From contig CAZKHA010000068.1 of NCBI GenBank assembly GCA_964552325.1, positions 1 to 16,228 of the forward strand: a stretch of 16,228 nucleotides of DNA, read 5' to 3'. This stretch comes from CAZKCK01 sp964552325. GTDB taxonomy: Bacteria > Bacteroidota > Bacteroidia > Bacteroidales > TTA-H9. Positions 1-6,342 of this stretch are shown one piece after another. Each line of letters begins with the position of its first letter. The stretch's first letter is position 1. Both the position numbers and the translations under genes were made by a program. The notes under the pieces are model-generated. The model was not told the origin of the DNA. It saw only the letters and a list, made by a program, of their open reading frames with translations, and made no database searches.

Positions 1-293
1 ATACTTAGAGGCAGCACAGAGGAACACAGAGGAATAAAGCCAATTTAAAAATACCCATCACTAACCACTTGCCACTAGCCACTCACCACTAATCACCCTT
101 CACCCTTCACCCTTTACCCTGCACCCTTCAATAAAGGCTTTACACAGAGGTGCTTAGTGGCAGCACAGAGGAACACAGAGGAATAAAGCCAATTTAAAAA
201 CACCTATCACTAACCACTCACCACTAATCACCCTTCACCCTTCACCCTGCAATAAAGGCTTTACACAGAGATACTTAGAGGCAGCACAGAGGA
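1..293. repeat. Composite tandem repeat, two full units plus a partial third
   Basis: Unit 1 is 2-150 (149 bp), unit 2 is 151-271 (121 bp), and a third breaks off near 293. Each unit starts with about four degenerate decamers of the AACACAGAGG type. A spacer containing AAAGCC follows (36-41 and 185-190), then a run of degenerate heptamers (53-129, 11 copies; 202-250, 7 copies), then GGCTTT (136-141 and 257-262), the inverse of AAAGCC. The 28-bp length difference equals exactly four heptamers, so the units differ by loss or gain of whole heptamers. The first unit begins at the window edge, so the array may continue upstream. There is no open coding potential and no recognisable mobile-element gene. 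Confidence 0.9.
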
Positions 294-333
294 GTACTAT
301 CGTTTTCAGATGGGAAATCTTCAAGTGTGAGCC

Positions 334-424
334 ACCCTTTACCCTTCACCTTGTGCCCTTTATTCTTCACCTTGTGCCCTTTACCCTTCACCTTGTGCCC
401 TTTACCCTTCACCTTGTGCCTTTT
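334..424. repeat. Heptamer array with 21-bp higher-order period
   Basis: Thirteen consecutive heptamers fill this interval. From 337 to 420 they form four near-identical 21-bp units (337-357, 358-378, 379-399, 400-420), each made of heptamers close to ACCCTTC, ACCTTGT and GCCCTTT. Because 21 is a multiple of three, the minus strand stays open and would encode Lys/Gly/His/Val-rich heptapeptides. I regard that as a by-product of the repeat, not a gene. The heptamer family is related to that inside the 1-293 units. There are no spacers, so it is not a CRISPR array. Confidence 0.9.
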
Positions 425-597
425 TCGCATTAAAAGGAATTTTCTTAACATTTGCAAAGGTCCTAATTGGATGATGGAACCGCGTGAGGGATAGAAACGG
501 AAAGCCCGGAGCAAGGCGAGGACTTGCAGTGAATAGCCCGACCCACAGGGGCACGCCCTATTCATACTGATCTGCATTTATTAAAAATGGCTTGGTT
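425..597. other. Gap between heptamer array and histidine kinase
   Basis: Apart from the GC-rich element at 481-557 this stretch is AT-rich. I see no terminator with a GC stem and T-run for the kinase transcript, no response-regulator coding sequence, and no RNA gene. Confidence 0.5.
481..557. repeat. GC-rich short element, probable dispersed Bacteroidota repeat
   Basis: A GC-rich island lies between AT-rich flanks downstream of the histidine kinase. It contains a small hairpin (GCAAG 511-515, loop 516-522, CTTGC 523-527) and two AGCCCG copies (503-508 and 535-540). It ends in GC-rich sequence whose minus strand reads GGGCGTGCCCC. From memory it resembles short multicopy intergenic sequences in other Bacteroidota genomes, but no second copy is in this window, so the repeat status is inference. 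A minus-strand reading frame crosses it and the heptamer array, but looks nothing like a protein family. Confidence 0.4.
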
Positions 598-2235
598 TTA
601 TTGAGGTAAAAATATGCTAAACGTAGAGCCTTTTTTAGGTTCGCTTTCAAGGCTAATGGTTCCGTTATGTTTGGTGATGATGGTTTTTACATAGCTCAGG
701 CCAAGGCCAAACCCTTTTACGTCGTGCACATTACCCGTTGGAACACGATAGAGTTTGTCGAACACCTTTTTTTGGTTGGTTTTGTTTATGCCAATACCAT
801 TGTCGTGCACCGAAATTACCACACCAAGTTCATTGTTTTCGGTTGTTACTTTAATTACAGGCATTTGTGGTGAATACTTATTGGCATTGTCGAGCAAATT
901 GAACACCACATTGGTAATGTGTAAACGGTCAACGTTTACTACTGGATTCGCAGCTTGCAGTGAGGTAAGGAGTTCGCCATCCTTGGCCTCAACCTGCAGT
1001 TTTATTTTGGCAATAGCATCTGTAATAACCTGATGTATGTCAACGGGTTCGAGTTTCATGCGCAACTGCCCTTTTTCAAGAATAGCGGTTTGCAAGATTT
1101 TTTCGGCCATCACGCCTAATCGGCGGTTTTCTTCGCTTATCATGCCAATATACATTTTTGAGAGGCTCTCGGTTGAGGCTACATCCTTGTCGGTAAGTGC
1201 TTCGCATGCCAGCGAAATGGTTGATATAGGGGTTTTAAACTCATGGGTCATGTTGTTGATGAAATCATTTTTCATGTCGCTGAGTTTTTTCTGCCTTATA
1301 ATGGTGGTGATGGTGTAAGCAAAAAGGGCAATGACGGCAATAATGAGCAGCGCCGATACAAAAAGCATCCACCACAATTGGCTAATAACAAATTGTTTCT
1401 CGCGCGGGAAAAAAACAATAAGGTAACTTGGGGAGGTGTTACGTTCGTTGGGGAAAAGCGTGATAGCAAAGCCCTTGTTCAAGAGTTCGGCGGCATACAA
1501 GCCTGTTTTTTGAATTACTAACAGATTTCGTTCGGGGCTGAAAACGCCGTATTCAAACTCGGTAATAATGCCATTGGCTTCGAGTTCGGCGGCTAGGAGC
1601 GAGTCGAGCATGCGTGGATTGATACGTTTTTCGATTGGCAACAGCCGAAAGTTATCCGAAAAATTCTCGTAAGCCTCATTTACCAAAAACGATTTTTTCA
1701 TCAGCTCGTCTATTAGCCTGTCGCGGCGTTTATTCAAGATAATGATTATTTTATCTTTTGATAAGTCGGGGAGTTGTTTGATTTTTTTTTCGACCACGGG
1801 TGGGCTAATGCTGTCTTGGGCCACCATGTTTTCGTCATCGGGCAAGGCCACAGTGGAGTCGAGTTGCTGTACTGTTCGCCAACGTTGTTCTTCGTAGGGA
1901 TCGTAGTGCAGCTTTTGGCGGATGCTTTCTACGTTTTTGGTGGGAATTTCGGGATTATCCTTTGAGAGCTTATCAATTCGGTTGTTTATCAAGAAATTCA
2001 GGGAATCGATTTTGCTATACAAGTAAGCACTTTGTTTATACTTTTTCAGTCGCCTGGCAGCTTCGTCTTTTTCAAGTTTTACTACCACATCAGCCACCGA
2101 GGCCTCCACAGCCCGGATAAAGGAGGCTTCTTTTACAGTGATGGCATTGCGTATCCAATACACTTGGATAAACATTAGACCAACCAGTAAAATTGACATC
2201 AGTATGCCAATAAGGAAGATAATGCGACTGTTCAT
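598..2235 (-). CDS. Two-TM sensor histidine kinase
   Basis: A 545-residue membrane sensor kinase that should autophosphorylate a histidine and pass the phosphate to a response regulator. A hydrophobic segment at 5-28 and another at 287-313 bracket a periplasmic sensor region of about 255 residues that I cannot assign to a domain family. HisKA follows, with the phospho-acceptor His331 in MTHEFKTP. The ATPase domain has an N box (FNLLDNANKYS, 445-455), G1 box (DNGIG, 478-482) and G2 box (GFGLGL, 508-513). All catalytic motifs are intact. The architecture resembles RprX-type kinases of Bacteroidota. The partner regulator is usually adjacent. Upstream lies a divergent intergenic region, and downstream only repeats up to the window edge, so the partner is not visible. 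The ATG at 2235 sits 5 nt after a -7 box. The ligand is unknown. Confidence 0.93.
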   Translation of the reverse strand: MNSRIIFLIGILMSILLVGLMFIQVYWIRNAITVKEASFIRAVEASVADVVVKLEKDEAARRLKKYKQSAYLYSKIDSLNFLINNRIDKLSKDNPEIPTKNVESIRQKLHYDPYEEQRWRTVQQLDSTVALPDDENMVAQDSISPPVVEKKIKQLPDLSKDKIIIILNKRRDRLIDELMKKSFLVNEAYENFSDNFRLLPIEKRINPRMLDSLLAAELEANGIITEFEYGVFSPERNLLVIQKTGLYAAELLNKGFAITLFPNERNTSPSYLIVFFPREKQFVISQLWWMLFVSALLIIAVIALFAYTITTIIRQKKLSDMKNDFINNMTHEFKTPISTISLACEALTDKDVASTESLSKMYIGMISEENRRLGVMAEKILQTAILEKGQLRMKLEPVDIHQVITDAIAKIKLQVEAKDGELLTSLQAANPVVNVDRLHITNVVFNLLDNANKYSPQMPVIKVTTENNELGVVISVHDNGIGINKTNQKKVFDKLYRVPTGNVHDVKGFGLGLSYVKTIITKHNGTISLESEPKKGSTFSIFLPQ

Positions 2236-2240
2236 TGGGG

Positions 2241-2248
2241 CAAAAGTA
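2241..2248 (-). promoter_or_regulatory. -7 box (TACTTTTG) of the histidine kinase gene
   Basis: On the minus strand TACTTTTG matches the Bacteroidota -7 consensus TANNTTTG exactly. Only five bases separate it from the kinase ATG, so the predicted transcript would be leaderless or nearly so. No TTG lies at the expected -33 spacing, so the call rests on the box alone. Confidence 0.55.
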
Positions 2249-2513
2249 GAGAGAAATCACAATTGGTTGGTAAAAAACATGATATTCTTGTAATTACTAG
2301 CTTCGCGGCATCATTTGGGAAATGATACCCTTTTGCGTGGTGCTACTGGTTATGGTGGATTACCTTTCATCTAACCGCTTACAATCCTTTACGCAGCCTT
2401 GAATCTCGTTGTTGTAACATGAGCCCAATGAGGTAAAGCTAAATCCTGTGTTCAAATTAACAAATTTTAACTTTTATTACAATCCTTTAACATTTTTGCG
2501 CCCTCACGAAACC

Positions 2514-2521
2514 TATCTTTG
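2514..2521 (+). promoter_or_regulatory. -7 box (TATCTTTG) of candidate small RNA
   Basis: An exact TANNTTTG match. A TTG lies at 2496-2498, but the 15-bp gap is shorter than the 21 bp seen at two other promoters here, so the -33 element is doubtful. Predicted transcription start is near 2524. Confidence 0.45.
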
Positions 2522-2523
2522 CA

Positions 2524-2606
2524 AACGATTTCGGTCTGAACAATGTTTTAAAACAATATCGGTTTTTGGTTTTAAGAAAGGGCTTCCTAACGGGGCCCTT
2601 TTTTTG
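2524..2606 (+). ncRNA. Candidate small RNA, about 80 nt
   Basis: The interval runs from a predicted start just after a -7 box to a strong intrinsic terminator (2577-2605). It has no convincing open reading frame. It contains a 12-base palindrome (TGTTTTAAAACA, 2544-2555) ahead of the terminator stem. The following lipoprotein gene has its own promoter more than 85 bp downstream, so this is unlikely to be just its leader. I do not recognise an RNA family. The call is inference from promoter plus terminator architecture. Confidence 0.35.
2577..2605 (+). terminator. Rho-independent terminator of the candidate small RNA
   Basis: The stem AAAGGGC (2577-2583) pairs with GCCCTTT (2595-2601) across an 11-base loop. 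The T-run spans 2599-2605. No protein-coding gene on the plus strand ends just before it, which is why a small RNA is suspected. Confidence 0.75.
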
Positions 2607-2692
2607 TATCAACAGCAAGGCTCATCCAATTTAGATTAAACTGTTGTTTTACAAAATTTTATGTTAAAGAACTGTTAAATCATGCCCAAAAC

Positions 2693-2724
2693 TTGCTTTT
2701 TACGGTATCTTTAGATTAAATTTG
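2693..2724 (+). promoter_or_regulatory. Promoter of the lipoprotein gene (TTG-N21-TAAATTTG)
   Basis: TTG at 2693-2695 and TAAATTTG at 2717-2724 are separated by 21 bp. Both elements match the Bacteroidota -33/-7 promoter. The predicted leader is about 35-40 nt, A/T-rich, without a Shine-Dalgarno sequence. Confidence 0.65.
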
Positions 2725-2764
2725 CATAAAAAAAGAACCCTTTGTTAAACTTAACCCTCGTTTT

Positions 2765-3322
2765 ATGAAAAAAATTACTGTAACCCTCGTACTATTAGTA
2801 AGCATTGTTTCGACAGCCGTGTTTTTTACATCCTGTGATAAAGCTAAGGAGTTGGCGAAATTTGATGTAAAAATGACTCTCCCTACCGTAAATGTGCCCA
2901 TTACAGCCGCTGAGAAAAGCGGTCTTACCGAACAGTATTTCCAATTCTCGCAGTATGTGAATGTTGATAGCATAAAAGCCGCCCATGGTTTAAGTACTTT
3001 AGAGCTTGAAAACGGTACAGTAACCGGAGCTACCCTGAACATTACAGCTCCTGCAGGTGCTAATTTAGCTTTCTTGAACTCAGCCAGGGTAACCTTGTTT
3101 ACCAGTGCCAATAACGAGTTGCAAATAGGTCATACAGGTACCATAAACGCTACCGCTACCTCGGTACAGCTTATTCTTGATGTTGCTGACATTACACCAT
3201 TCTTGAGCAACCAAGTTTTTAGTGGACGTTTATATTATGATGTAAACTATGCACTGCTACCTGCACCCACTGTATTGTTAGGATTGGCCAATACAGTTCA
3301 GTTTACCGTATCTCCACTCTGA
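2765..3322 (+). CDS. Small lipoprotein of unknown function
   Basis: A 185-residue protein with a short basic N-terminus, a hydrophobic stretch at about 5-21 and a lipobox ending in Cys24 (FFTSC followed by Asp), so it is probably a lipoprotein processed by signal peptidase II. Residues after the cysteine (DKAKELAKF) lack the strongly acidic patch associated with surface-exported lipoproteins of Flavobacteriia and Bacteroides, so a periplasmic-facing location is more likely; that is inference. The rest is rich in Thr, Val, Asn and Ala with alternating hydrophobic residues, suggesting a beta-sandwich. I recognise no family. It is a single-gene unit with its own promoter and a strong terminator. 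Confidence 0.85.
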   Translation: MKKITVTLVLLVSIVSTAVFFTSCDKAKELAKFDVKMTLPTVNVPITAAEKSGLTEQYFQFSQYVNVDSIKAAHGLSTLELENGTVTGATLNITAPAGANLAFLNSARVTLFTSANNELQIGHTGTINATATSVQLILDVADITPFLSNQVFSGRLYYDVNYALLPAPTVLLGLANTVQFTVSPL

Positions 3323-3344
3323 TAATCAGAATAATAAAGCAAAG

Positions 3345-3369
3345 CCCGGAACAAAATTCCGGGTTTTTT
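3345..3369 (+). terminator. Rho-independent terminator of the lipoprotein gene
   Basis: A perfect 7-bp stem CCCGGAA (3345-3351) / TTCCGGG (3357-3363) with loop CAAAA is followed by six Ts (3364-3369). It lies 22 bp after the lipoprotein stop codon. Confidence 0.92.
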
Positions 3370-3386
3370 GTTTTTATGAAAAAGCG

Positions 3387-3394
3387 TACTTTTA
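3387..3394 (+). promoter_or_regulatory. Possible -7 box (TACTTTTA) of pgi
   Basis: Seven of eight positions of the TANNTTTG box match, with the final G replaced by A. A TTG at 3368-3370 lies 16 bp upstream, overlapping the end of the preceding terminator T-run. It is the best candidate in the 93 bp between the lipoprotein and pgi genes. Confidence 0.4.
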
Positions 3395-3415
3395 CACCCT
3401 AAAACATCCTATGCT

Positions 3416-5071
3416 ATGTTACGAAAAATAAACCCTCTTGAAACTGCCAGCTGGAAGAAGCTGCAACTTCACTTCGAAGCCATTGGCCAAAAAAAACTAA
3501 CCGACTTTTTTACCGAAGACCCAAGTAGGGCTAGTGAATTTTCGATGCAGTGGGAAGACCTTTTCGTTGATTTCTCAAAGACACATGTAAAGCGTGAAAC
3601 CGTTCGCCTTTTGGTGGAACTAGCACGTGAATCGGGACTGGAACAAGGGATACGGCAATTGTTTGAGGGAGCAAAAATAAACGAGACCGAAAAAAGATCT
3701 GTTTTACACTCGGCTCTGCGAAATCGTAGCAACAAGCCAATAGTGGTTGATGGAAAAGATGTTATGCCCGAAATAAACCAAGTGCTTGAGCAAATAAGCG
3801 TTTTTTCTCATTCCATACGAAATGGGGATTGGAAAGGCTTTACCAGCAAACCCATCAAAAACTTGGTAAATATTGGCATTGGGGGTTCTGACCTTGGGCC
3901 TGTAATGGTTTGTAATGCCTTAAAACATTATGCAAGCCCAAATACCAAGGTGTTCTTTGTGTCGAATGTTGACGGTACGCATATGGTTGAAACCCTAAAA
4001 GACCTCGATGCAGAAGAAACCTTATTTATGATCGTTAGTAAGACGTTCACAACCCAGGAAACCATGGCCAATGCAAACACTGCGCGAGATTGGTTTCTAA
4101 GCAAGGGTGGAGCAATTAGCGATATTCCAAAACATTTTGTGGCGGTATCTACCAATACCATAGAAGTTGAAAAGTTCGGTATTGATACTGCCAATATGTT
4201 CCGTTTCTGGGATTTTGTTGGTGGTAGGTTCTCTTTGTGGTCGGCTGTGGGTTTGTCAATAGCCTGTTATGCCGGTTTTGAGAACTTTAGCCAATTGCTT
4301 GATGGTGCTTATGCCATGGATGAGCATTTCCGCACCACCGCGTTTGACGAAAACCTGCCCATTTTATTGGCTCTATCTGGTATATGGTACACCAATTTTT
4401 ATAATTGCAGCACCGAAGCCATTTTGCCCTACGACCAATACCTGGATAGGTTCCCGGCCTATCTGCAACAAGCTGTTATGGAAAGCAATGGCAAATATGT
4501 GGATAGAAACGGTGAAGAGGTGCCCTATGCAACTAGTGCTGTGCTTTGGGGCGAGCCCGGCACCAATGGTCAGCACAGCTTTTACCAGCTTATTCACCAA
4601 GGCACGCAAATGATTCCTTGCATATTTTTGGCAGGGGCTAATCCACTAAATAGTGTTGGAAATCATCATAATTTGTTGCTTTCTAACTTCTTTGCTCAGC
4701 CAGAGGCCCTTATGAAAGGCAAATCGAAAGTTGAAGTTCTTGCTGAATTCAAGAGCAGGGGCGTTTCGGAGGAGGATGCGGCTGCATTGGCGCCATTCAA
4801 GGTGTTTAAAGGCAATGTACCATCCATCAGTATTCTTTACGAGCGTTTGACGCCATTTACCTTAGGAGCCTTGGTAGCATTGTTTGAGCACCGGATTTTT
4901 GTGCAAGGCCATATTTGGAATATCTATAGCTACGACCAATGGGGCGTGGAACTTGGTAAACAGTTGGCAAATGCTATTTTGCCCGAACTTGAAGGCAAGC
5001 AAGCTGTTTTGACGCATGATGCATCAACCAATTTGCTCATCAACAAATTTAAAGAAATGCGTAAAGCCTAG
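3416..5071 (+). CDS. pgi: Glucose-6-phosphate isomerase
   Basis: Cytosolic enzyme interconverting glucose-6-phosphate and fructose-6-phosphate in glycolysis and gluconeogenesis. The 551 residues match the usual length of the long-form family (about 550). Both signature regions are intact: DFVGGRFSLWSAVG (266-279) and the C-terminal signature around YSYDQWGVELGK (504-515). Expected catalytic residues are present: Glu356 (MESNGK), His387 (NGQHSFYQ) and Lys515. The phosphate-binding region is seen at 153-159 (IGIGGSD) and 208-214 (SKTFTTQ). The ATG at 3416 is chosen because the protein aligns from its first residues; an overlapping ATG at 3411 is out of frame. It appears monocistronic, with terminators on both sides. 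Confidence 0.98.
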   Translation: MLRKINPLETASWKKLQLHFEAIGQKKLTDFFTEDPSRASEFSMQWEDLFVDFSKTHVKRETVRLLVELARESGLEQGIRQLFEGAKINETEKRSVLHSALRNRSNKPIVVDGKDVMPEINQVLEQISVFSHSIRNGDWKGFTSKPIKNLVNIGIGGSDLGPVMVCNALKHYASPNTKVFFVSNVDGTHMVETLKDLDAEETLFMIVSKTFTTQETMANANTARDWFLSKGGAISDIPKHFVAVSTNTIEVEKFGIDTANMFRFWDFVGGRFSLWSAVGLSIACYAGFENFSQLLDGAYAMDEHFRTTAFDENLPILLALSGIWYTNFYNCSTEAILPYDQYLDRFPAYLQQAVMESNGKYVDRNGEEVPYATSAVLWGEPGTNGQHSFYQLIHQGTQMIPCIFLAGANPLNSVGNHHNLLLSNFFAQPEALMKGKSKVEVLAEFKSRGVSEEDAAALAPFKVFKGNVPSISILYERLTPFTLGALVALFEHRIFVQGHIWNIYSYDQWGVELGKQLANAILPELEGKQAVLTHDASTNLLINKFKEMRKA

Positions 5072-5095
5072 CCTGCTCGGTAACAGGCATTTTTT
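5071..5095 (+). terminator. Intrinsic terminator of pgi, fused to the ftsX promoter
   Basis: The stem GCCTG (5071-5075) / CAGGC (5084-5088) has an 8-base loop and is followed by A and six Ts (5090-5095). The first stem base is the last base of the pgi stop codon. The ftsX -7 box begins two bases after the T-run. Confidence 0.75.
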
Positions 5096-5096
5096 G

Positions 5097-5104
5097 TACT
5101 TTTG
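5097..5104 (+). promoter_or_regulatory. -7 box (TACTTTTG) of ftsX
   Basis: An exact TANNTTTG match directly after the pgi terminator T-run, giving TTTTTTGTACTTTTG. The same 15-base string precedes polA. The final TTG (5102-5104) is in frame with ftsX and can be mistaken for its start codon. Confidence 0.65.
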
Positions 5105-5119
5105 CTGAAAATTCGCTCG

Positions 5120-5998
5120 ATGTCGAAACAAGAAGAAGTTTACACCAAAAAAAGGCTGCGTTCATCCTATATCACCACAGTGGTTAGCATGACCTTGGTA
5201 TTGTTCCTGTTAGGGATGCTTGGCTTGGTAGTAATGCATGCGCAGCTTCTATCGGATCGTGTTAAGGAAACCTTGGGTTTTACGGTGTATTTGCAAAAAA
5301 GCGCCCGTGAAGCGGAAATCCTGCAGTTGCAAAAAAGGCTAGAGGCACAGAAATACGTTAAGTCAACGAAATATACCTCAGAAGAGGAAGCCGCTGCCGA
5401 ACTTAAAAAGGAATTAGGTGAAGATTTTTTAGGTTTCTTGGGTTTCAACCCATTGTCATCCTCCATTGAAGTTCACCTTAAGGCAAGCCATACAAGTATT
5501 GATTCTATCCAAAAGTACGAAAAGCAATTGCTCTCCAATTCAGACGTAAAGGAAGTAACCTATCCTAAGAACCTGATAAGTGCCGTTAATAACAATATCC
5601 GCCGCATTAGCATTATCTTGTTGGGTTTTAGCTTGCTATTGATGTTAATCTCGTTAACGCTTATCAACAATACCATACGGCTAGCTATTTATTCCAAGCG
5701 TTTTATTATTCGCAGCATGCTGTTGGTAGGGGCTACACAGGGTTTTATCCGAAAACCCTTTGTAATGACGGGTGTTTTTCAAGGTGTGCTTAGTGCGTTA
5801 TTAGCCATCATTTTGCTTTCTGCCCTATTGTATTTTAGTTGGTTAAATATTCCAGAACTCCAAGACTTTGGAAATACTACCCTAATTGCCAGTCTTTTTG
5901 GGTGTGTGGTTTTTCTGGGGGTGCTTATTGCTGGGGTGTCGAACTTTTTAGCCGTACGAAAATACTTGAACACCAAAATAGATAATCTGTATCTTTGA
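5120..5998 (+). CDS. ftsX: Cell-division protein FtsX
   Basis: Permease-like membrane partner of the ATPase FtsE. In studied bacteria the pair controls peptidoglycan hydrolases during septation. The 292 residues show the family layout: a cytoplasmic N-terminus, TM1 (about 18-42), an extracytoplasmic domain to about 160, then TM2 (163-186), TM3 (214-241) and TM4 (253-276). The conserved region between TM2 and TM3 is clear (LVGATQGFIRKPF, 202-214). I place the start at the ATG at 5120, because the in-frame TTG six codons upstream is the end of the -7 promoter box. ftsE is not adjacent, which is common in Bacteroidota. It is the first gene of the ftsX–DUF3098–uppP–truB cluster. Confidence 0.93.
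   Translation: MSKQEEVYTKKRLRSSYITTVVSMTLVLFLLGMLGLVVMHAQLLSDRVKETLGFTVYLQKSAREAEILQLQKRLEAQKYVKSTKYTSEEEAAAELKKELGEDFLGFLGFNPLSSSIEVHLKASHTSIDSIQKYEKQLLSNSDVKEVTYPKNLISAVNNNIRRISIILLGFSLLLMLISLTLINNTIRLAIYSKRFIIRSMLLVGATQGFIRKPFVMTGVFQGVLSALLAIILLSALLYFSWLNIPELQDFGNTTLIASLFGCVVFLGVLIAGVSNFLAVRKYLNTKIDNLYL
5966..5997 (+). promoter_or_regulatory. Internal promoter for DUF3098–uppP–truB (TTG-N21-TATCTTTG)
   Basis: TTG at 5966-5968 and TATCTTTG at 5990-5997 are spaced by 21 bp, the same as the lipoprotein promoter. The box overlaps the ftsX stop codon (5996-5998). It predicts transcription from near 6000, giving the downstream three genes independent expression. The final TTG (5995-5997) is in frame with the DUF3098 gene. 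Confidence 0.6.
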
Positions 5999-6018
5999 AC
6001 CGTGAATATACTTTACAT

Positions 6019-6324
6019 ATGATAAAAAAAGACCCACAAAAAGAAGCGCGCAAAACCCAAGCTGTTGAGCCAAAGCAACCCGAGTACCGCAAAAGCGATT
6101 TTGCGTTCGAACGCCAAAATTACATACTGCTTATTGCTGGTATAGTGGTATTGGCTTTAGGTTATATCTTGATGATTGGGGGAGGTTCTAAAGACCCAAA
6201 TGTATTTAGTACCGAGATATTTAACTTTACAAGGCTTACACTGGCGCCCATCCTGATTATTGCAGGTTTTGTTATTGAGATTTTTGCCATTATGTGGAAG
6301 CCCAAAGAGAAGGAAGAAAAATAG
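6019..6324 (+). CDS. DUF3098 family small membrane protein
   Basis: A 101-residue protein of unknown function. The N-terminus is highly charged (1-33), followed by two hydrophobic helices (about 35-55 and 72-93), a short loop with GGGSKDPN (54-61) and a lysine/glutamate-rich tail. Length, topology and place between ftsX and uppP fit the DUF3098 family of Bacteroidota. I use the ATG at 6019; the in-frame TTG at 5995 is the tail of the promoter box. The link with division or lipid-carrier recycling is only by gene context. Confidence 0.85.
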   Translation: MIKKDPQKEARKTQAVEPKQPEYRKSDFAFERQNYILLIAGIVVLALGYILMIGGGSKDPNVFSTEIFNFTRLTLAPILIIAGFVIEIFAIMWKPKEKEEK

Positions 6325-6342
6325 CCCACCTCAACTTATAAA

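Larger units (their letters stand above)
2236..2764. other. Intergenic region between kinase and lipoprotein genes
   Basis: This 529-bp divergent intergenic region holds the kinase promoter box (2241-2248), a perfect 7-bp palindrome with a GGG loop (ATCATTT 2310-2316, AAATGAT 2320-2326), a candidate small RNA unit (2514-2606) and the lipoprotein promoter (2693-2724). I see no protein-coding gene or tRNA. The palindrome is about 70 bp upstream of the predicted kinase start, a plausible operator position, but nothing identifies a binding protein. Confidence 0.6.

Noticed and set aside
334..424. CRISPR-like array
   Set aside because: The repeats are contiguous 7/21-bp units without spacers, and no cas genes are present.
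334..424. Telomere-like heptamer (similar to plant CCCTAAA)
   Set aside because: Only a superficial likeness; heptamers are degenerate and the array is internal to a bacterial sequence.
275..577. Minus-strand 100-codon frame with Lys/Gly/His/Val heptapeptide repeats
   Set aside because: It is assembled from the GC-rich element and the 21-bp repeat; the repeat stays open only because 21 is divisible by three. No family resemblance.
2448..2639. Plus-strand 63-codon frame over the intergenic region
   Set aside because: It runs through a promoter box and a terminator stem, begins in AT-rich sequence and resembles no protein.
2716..3111. 131-codon minus-strand frame antisense to the lipoprotein gene
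   Set aside because: Shadow of the lipoprotein coding sequence; the plus strand has signal peptide, lipobox, promoter and terminator.
4269..4613. 114-codon frame inside pgi
   Set aside because: Out-of-frame shadow of a fully conserved enzyme.
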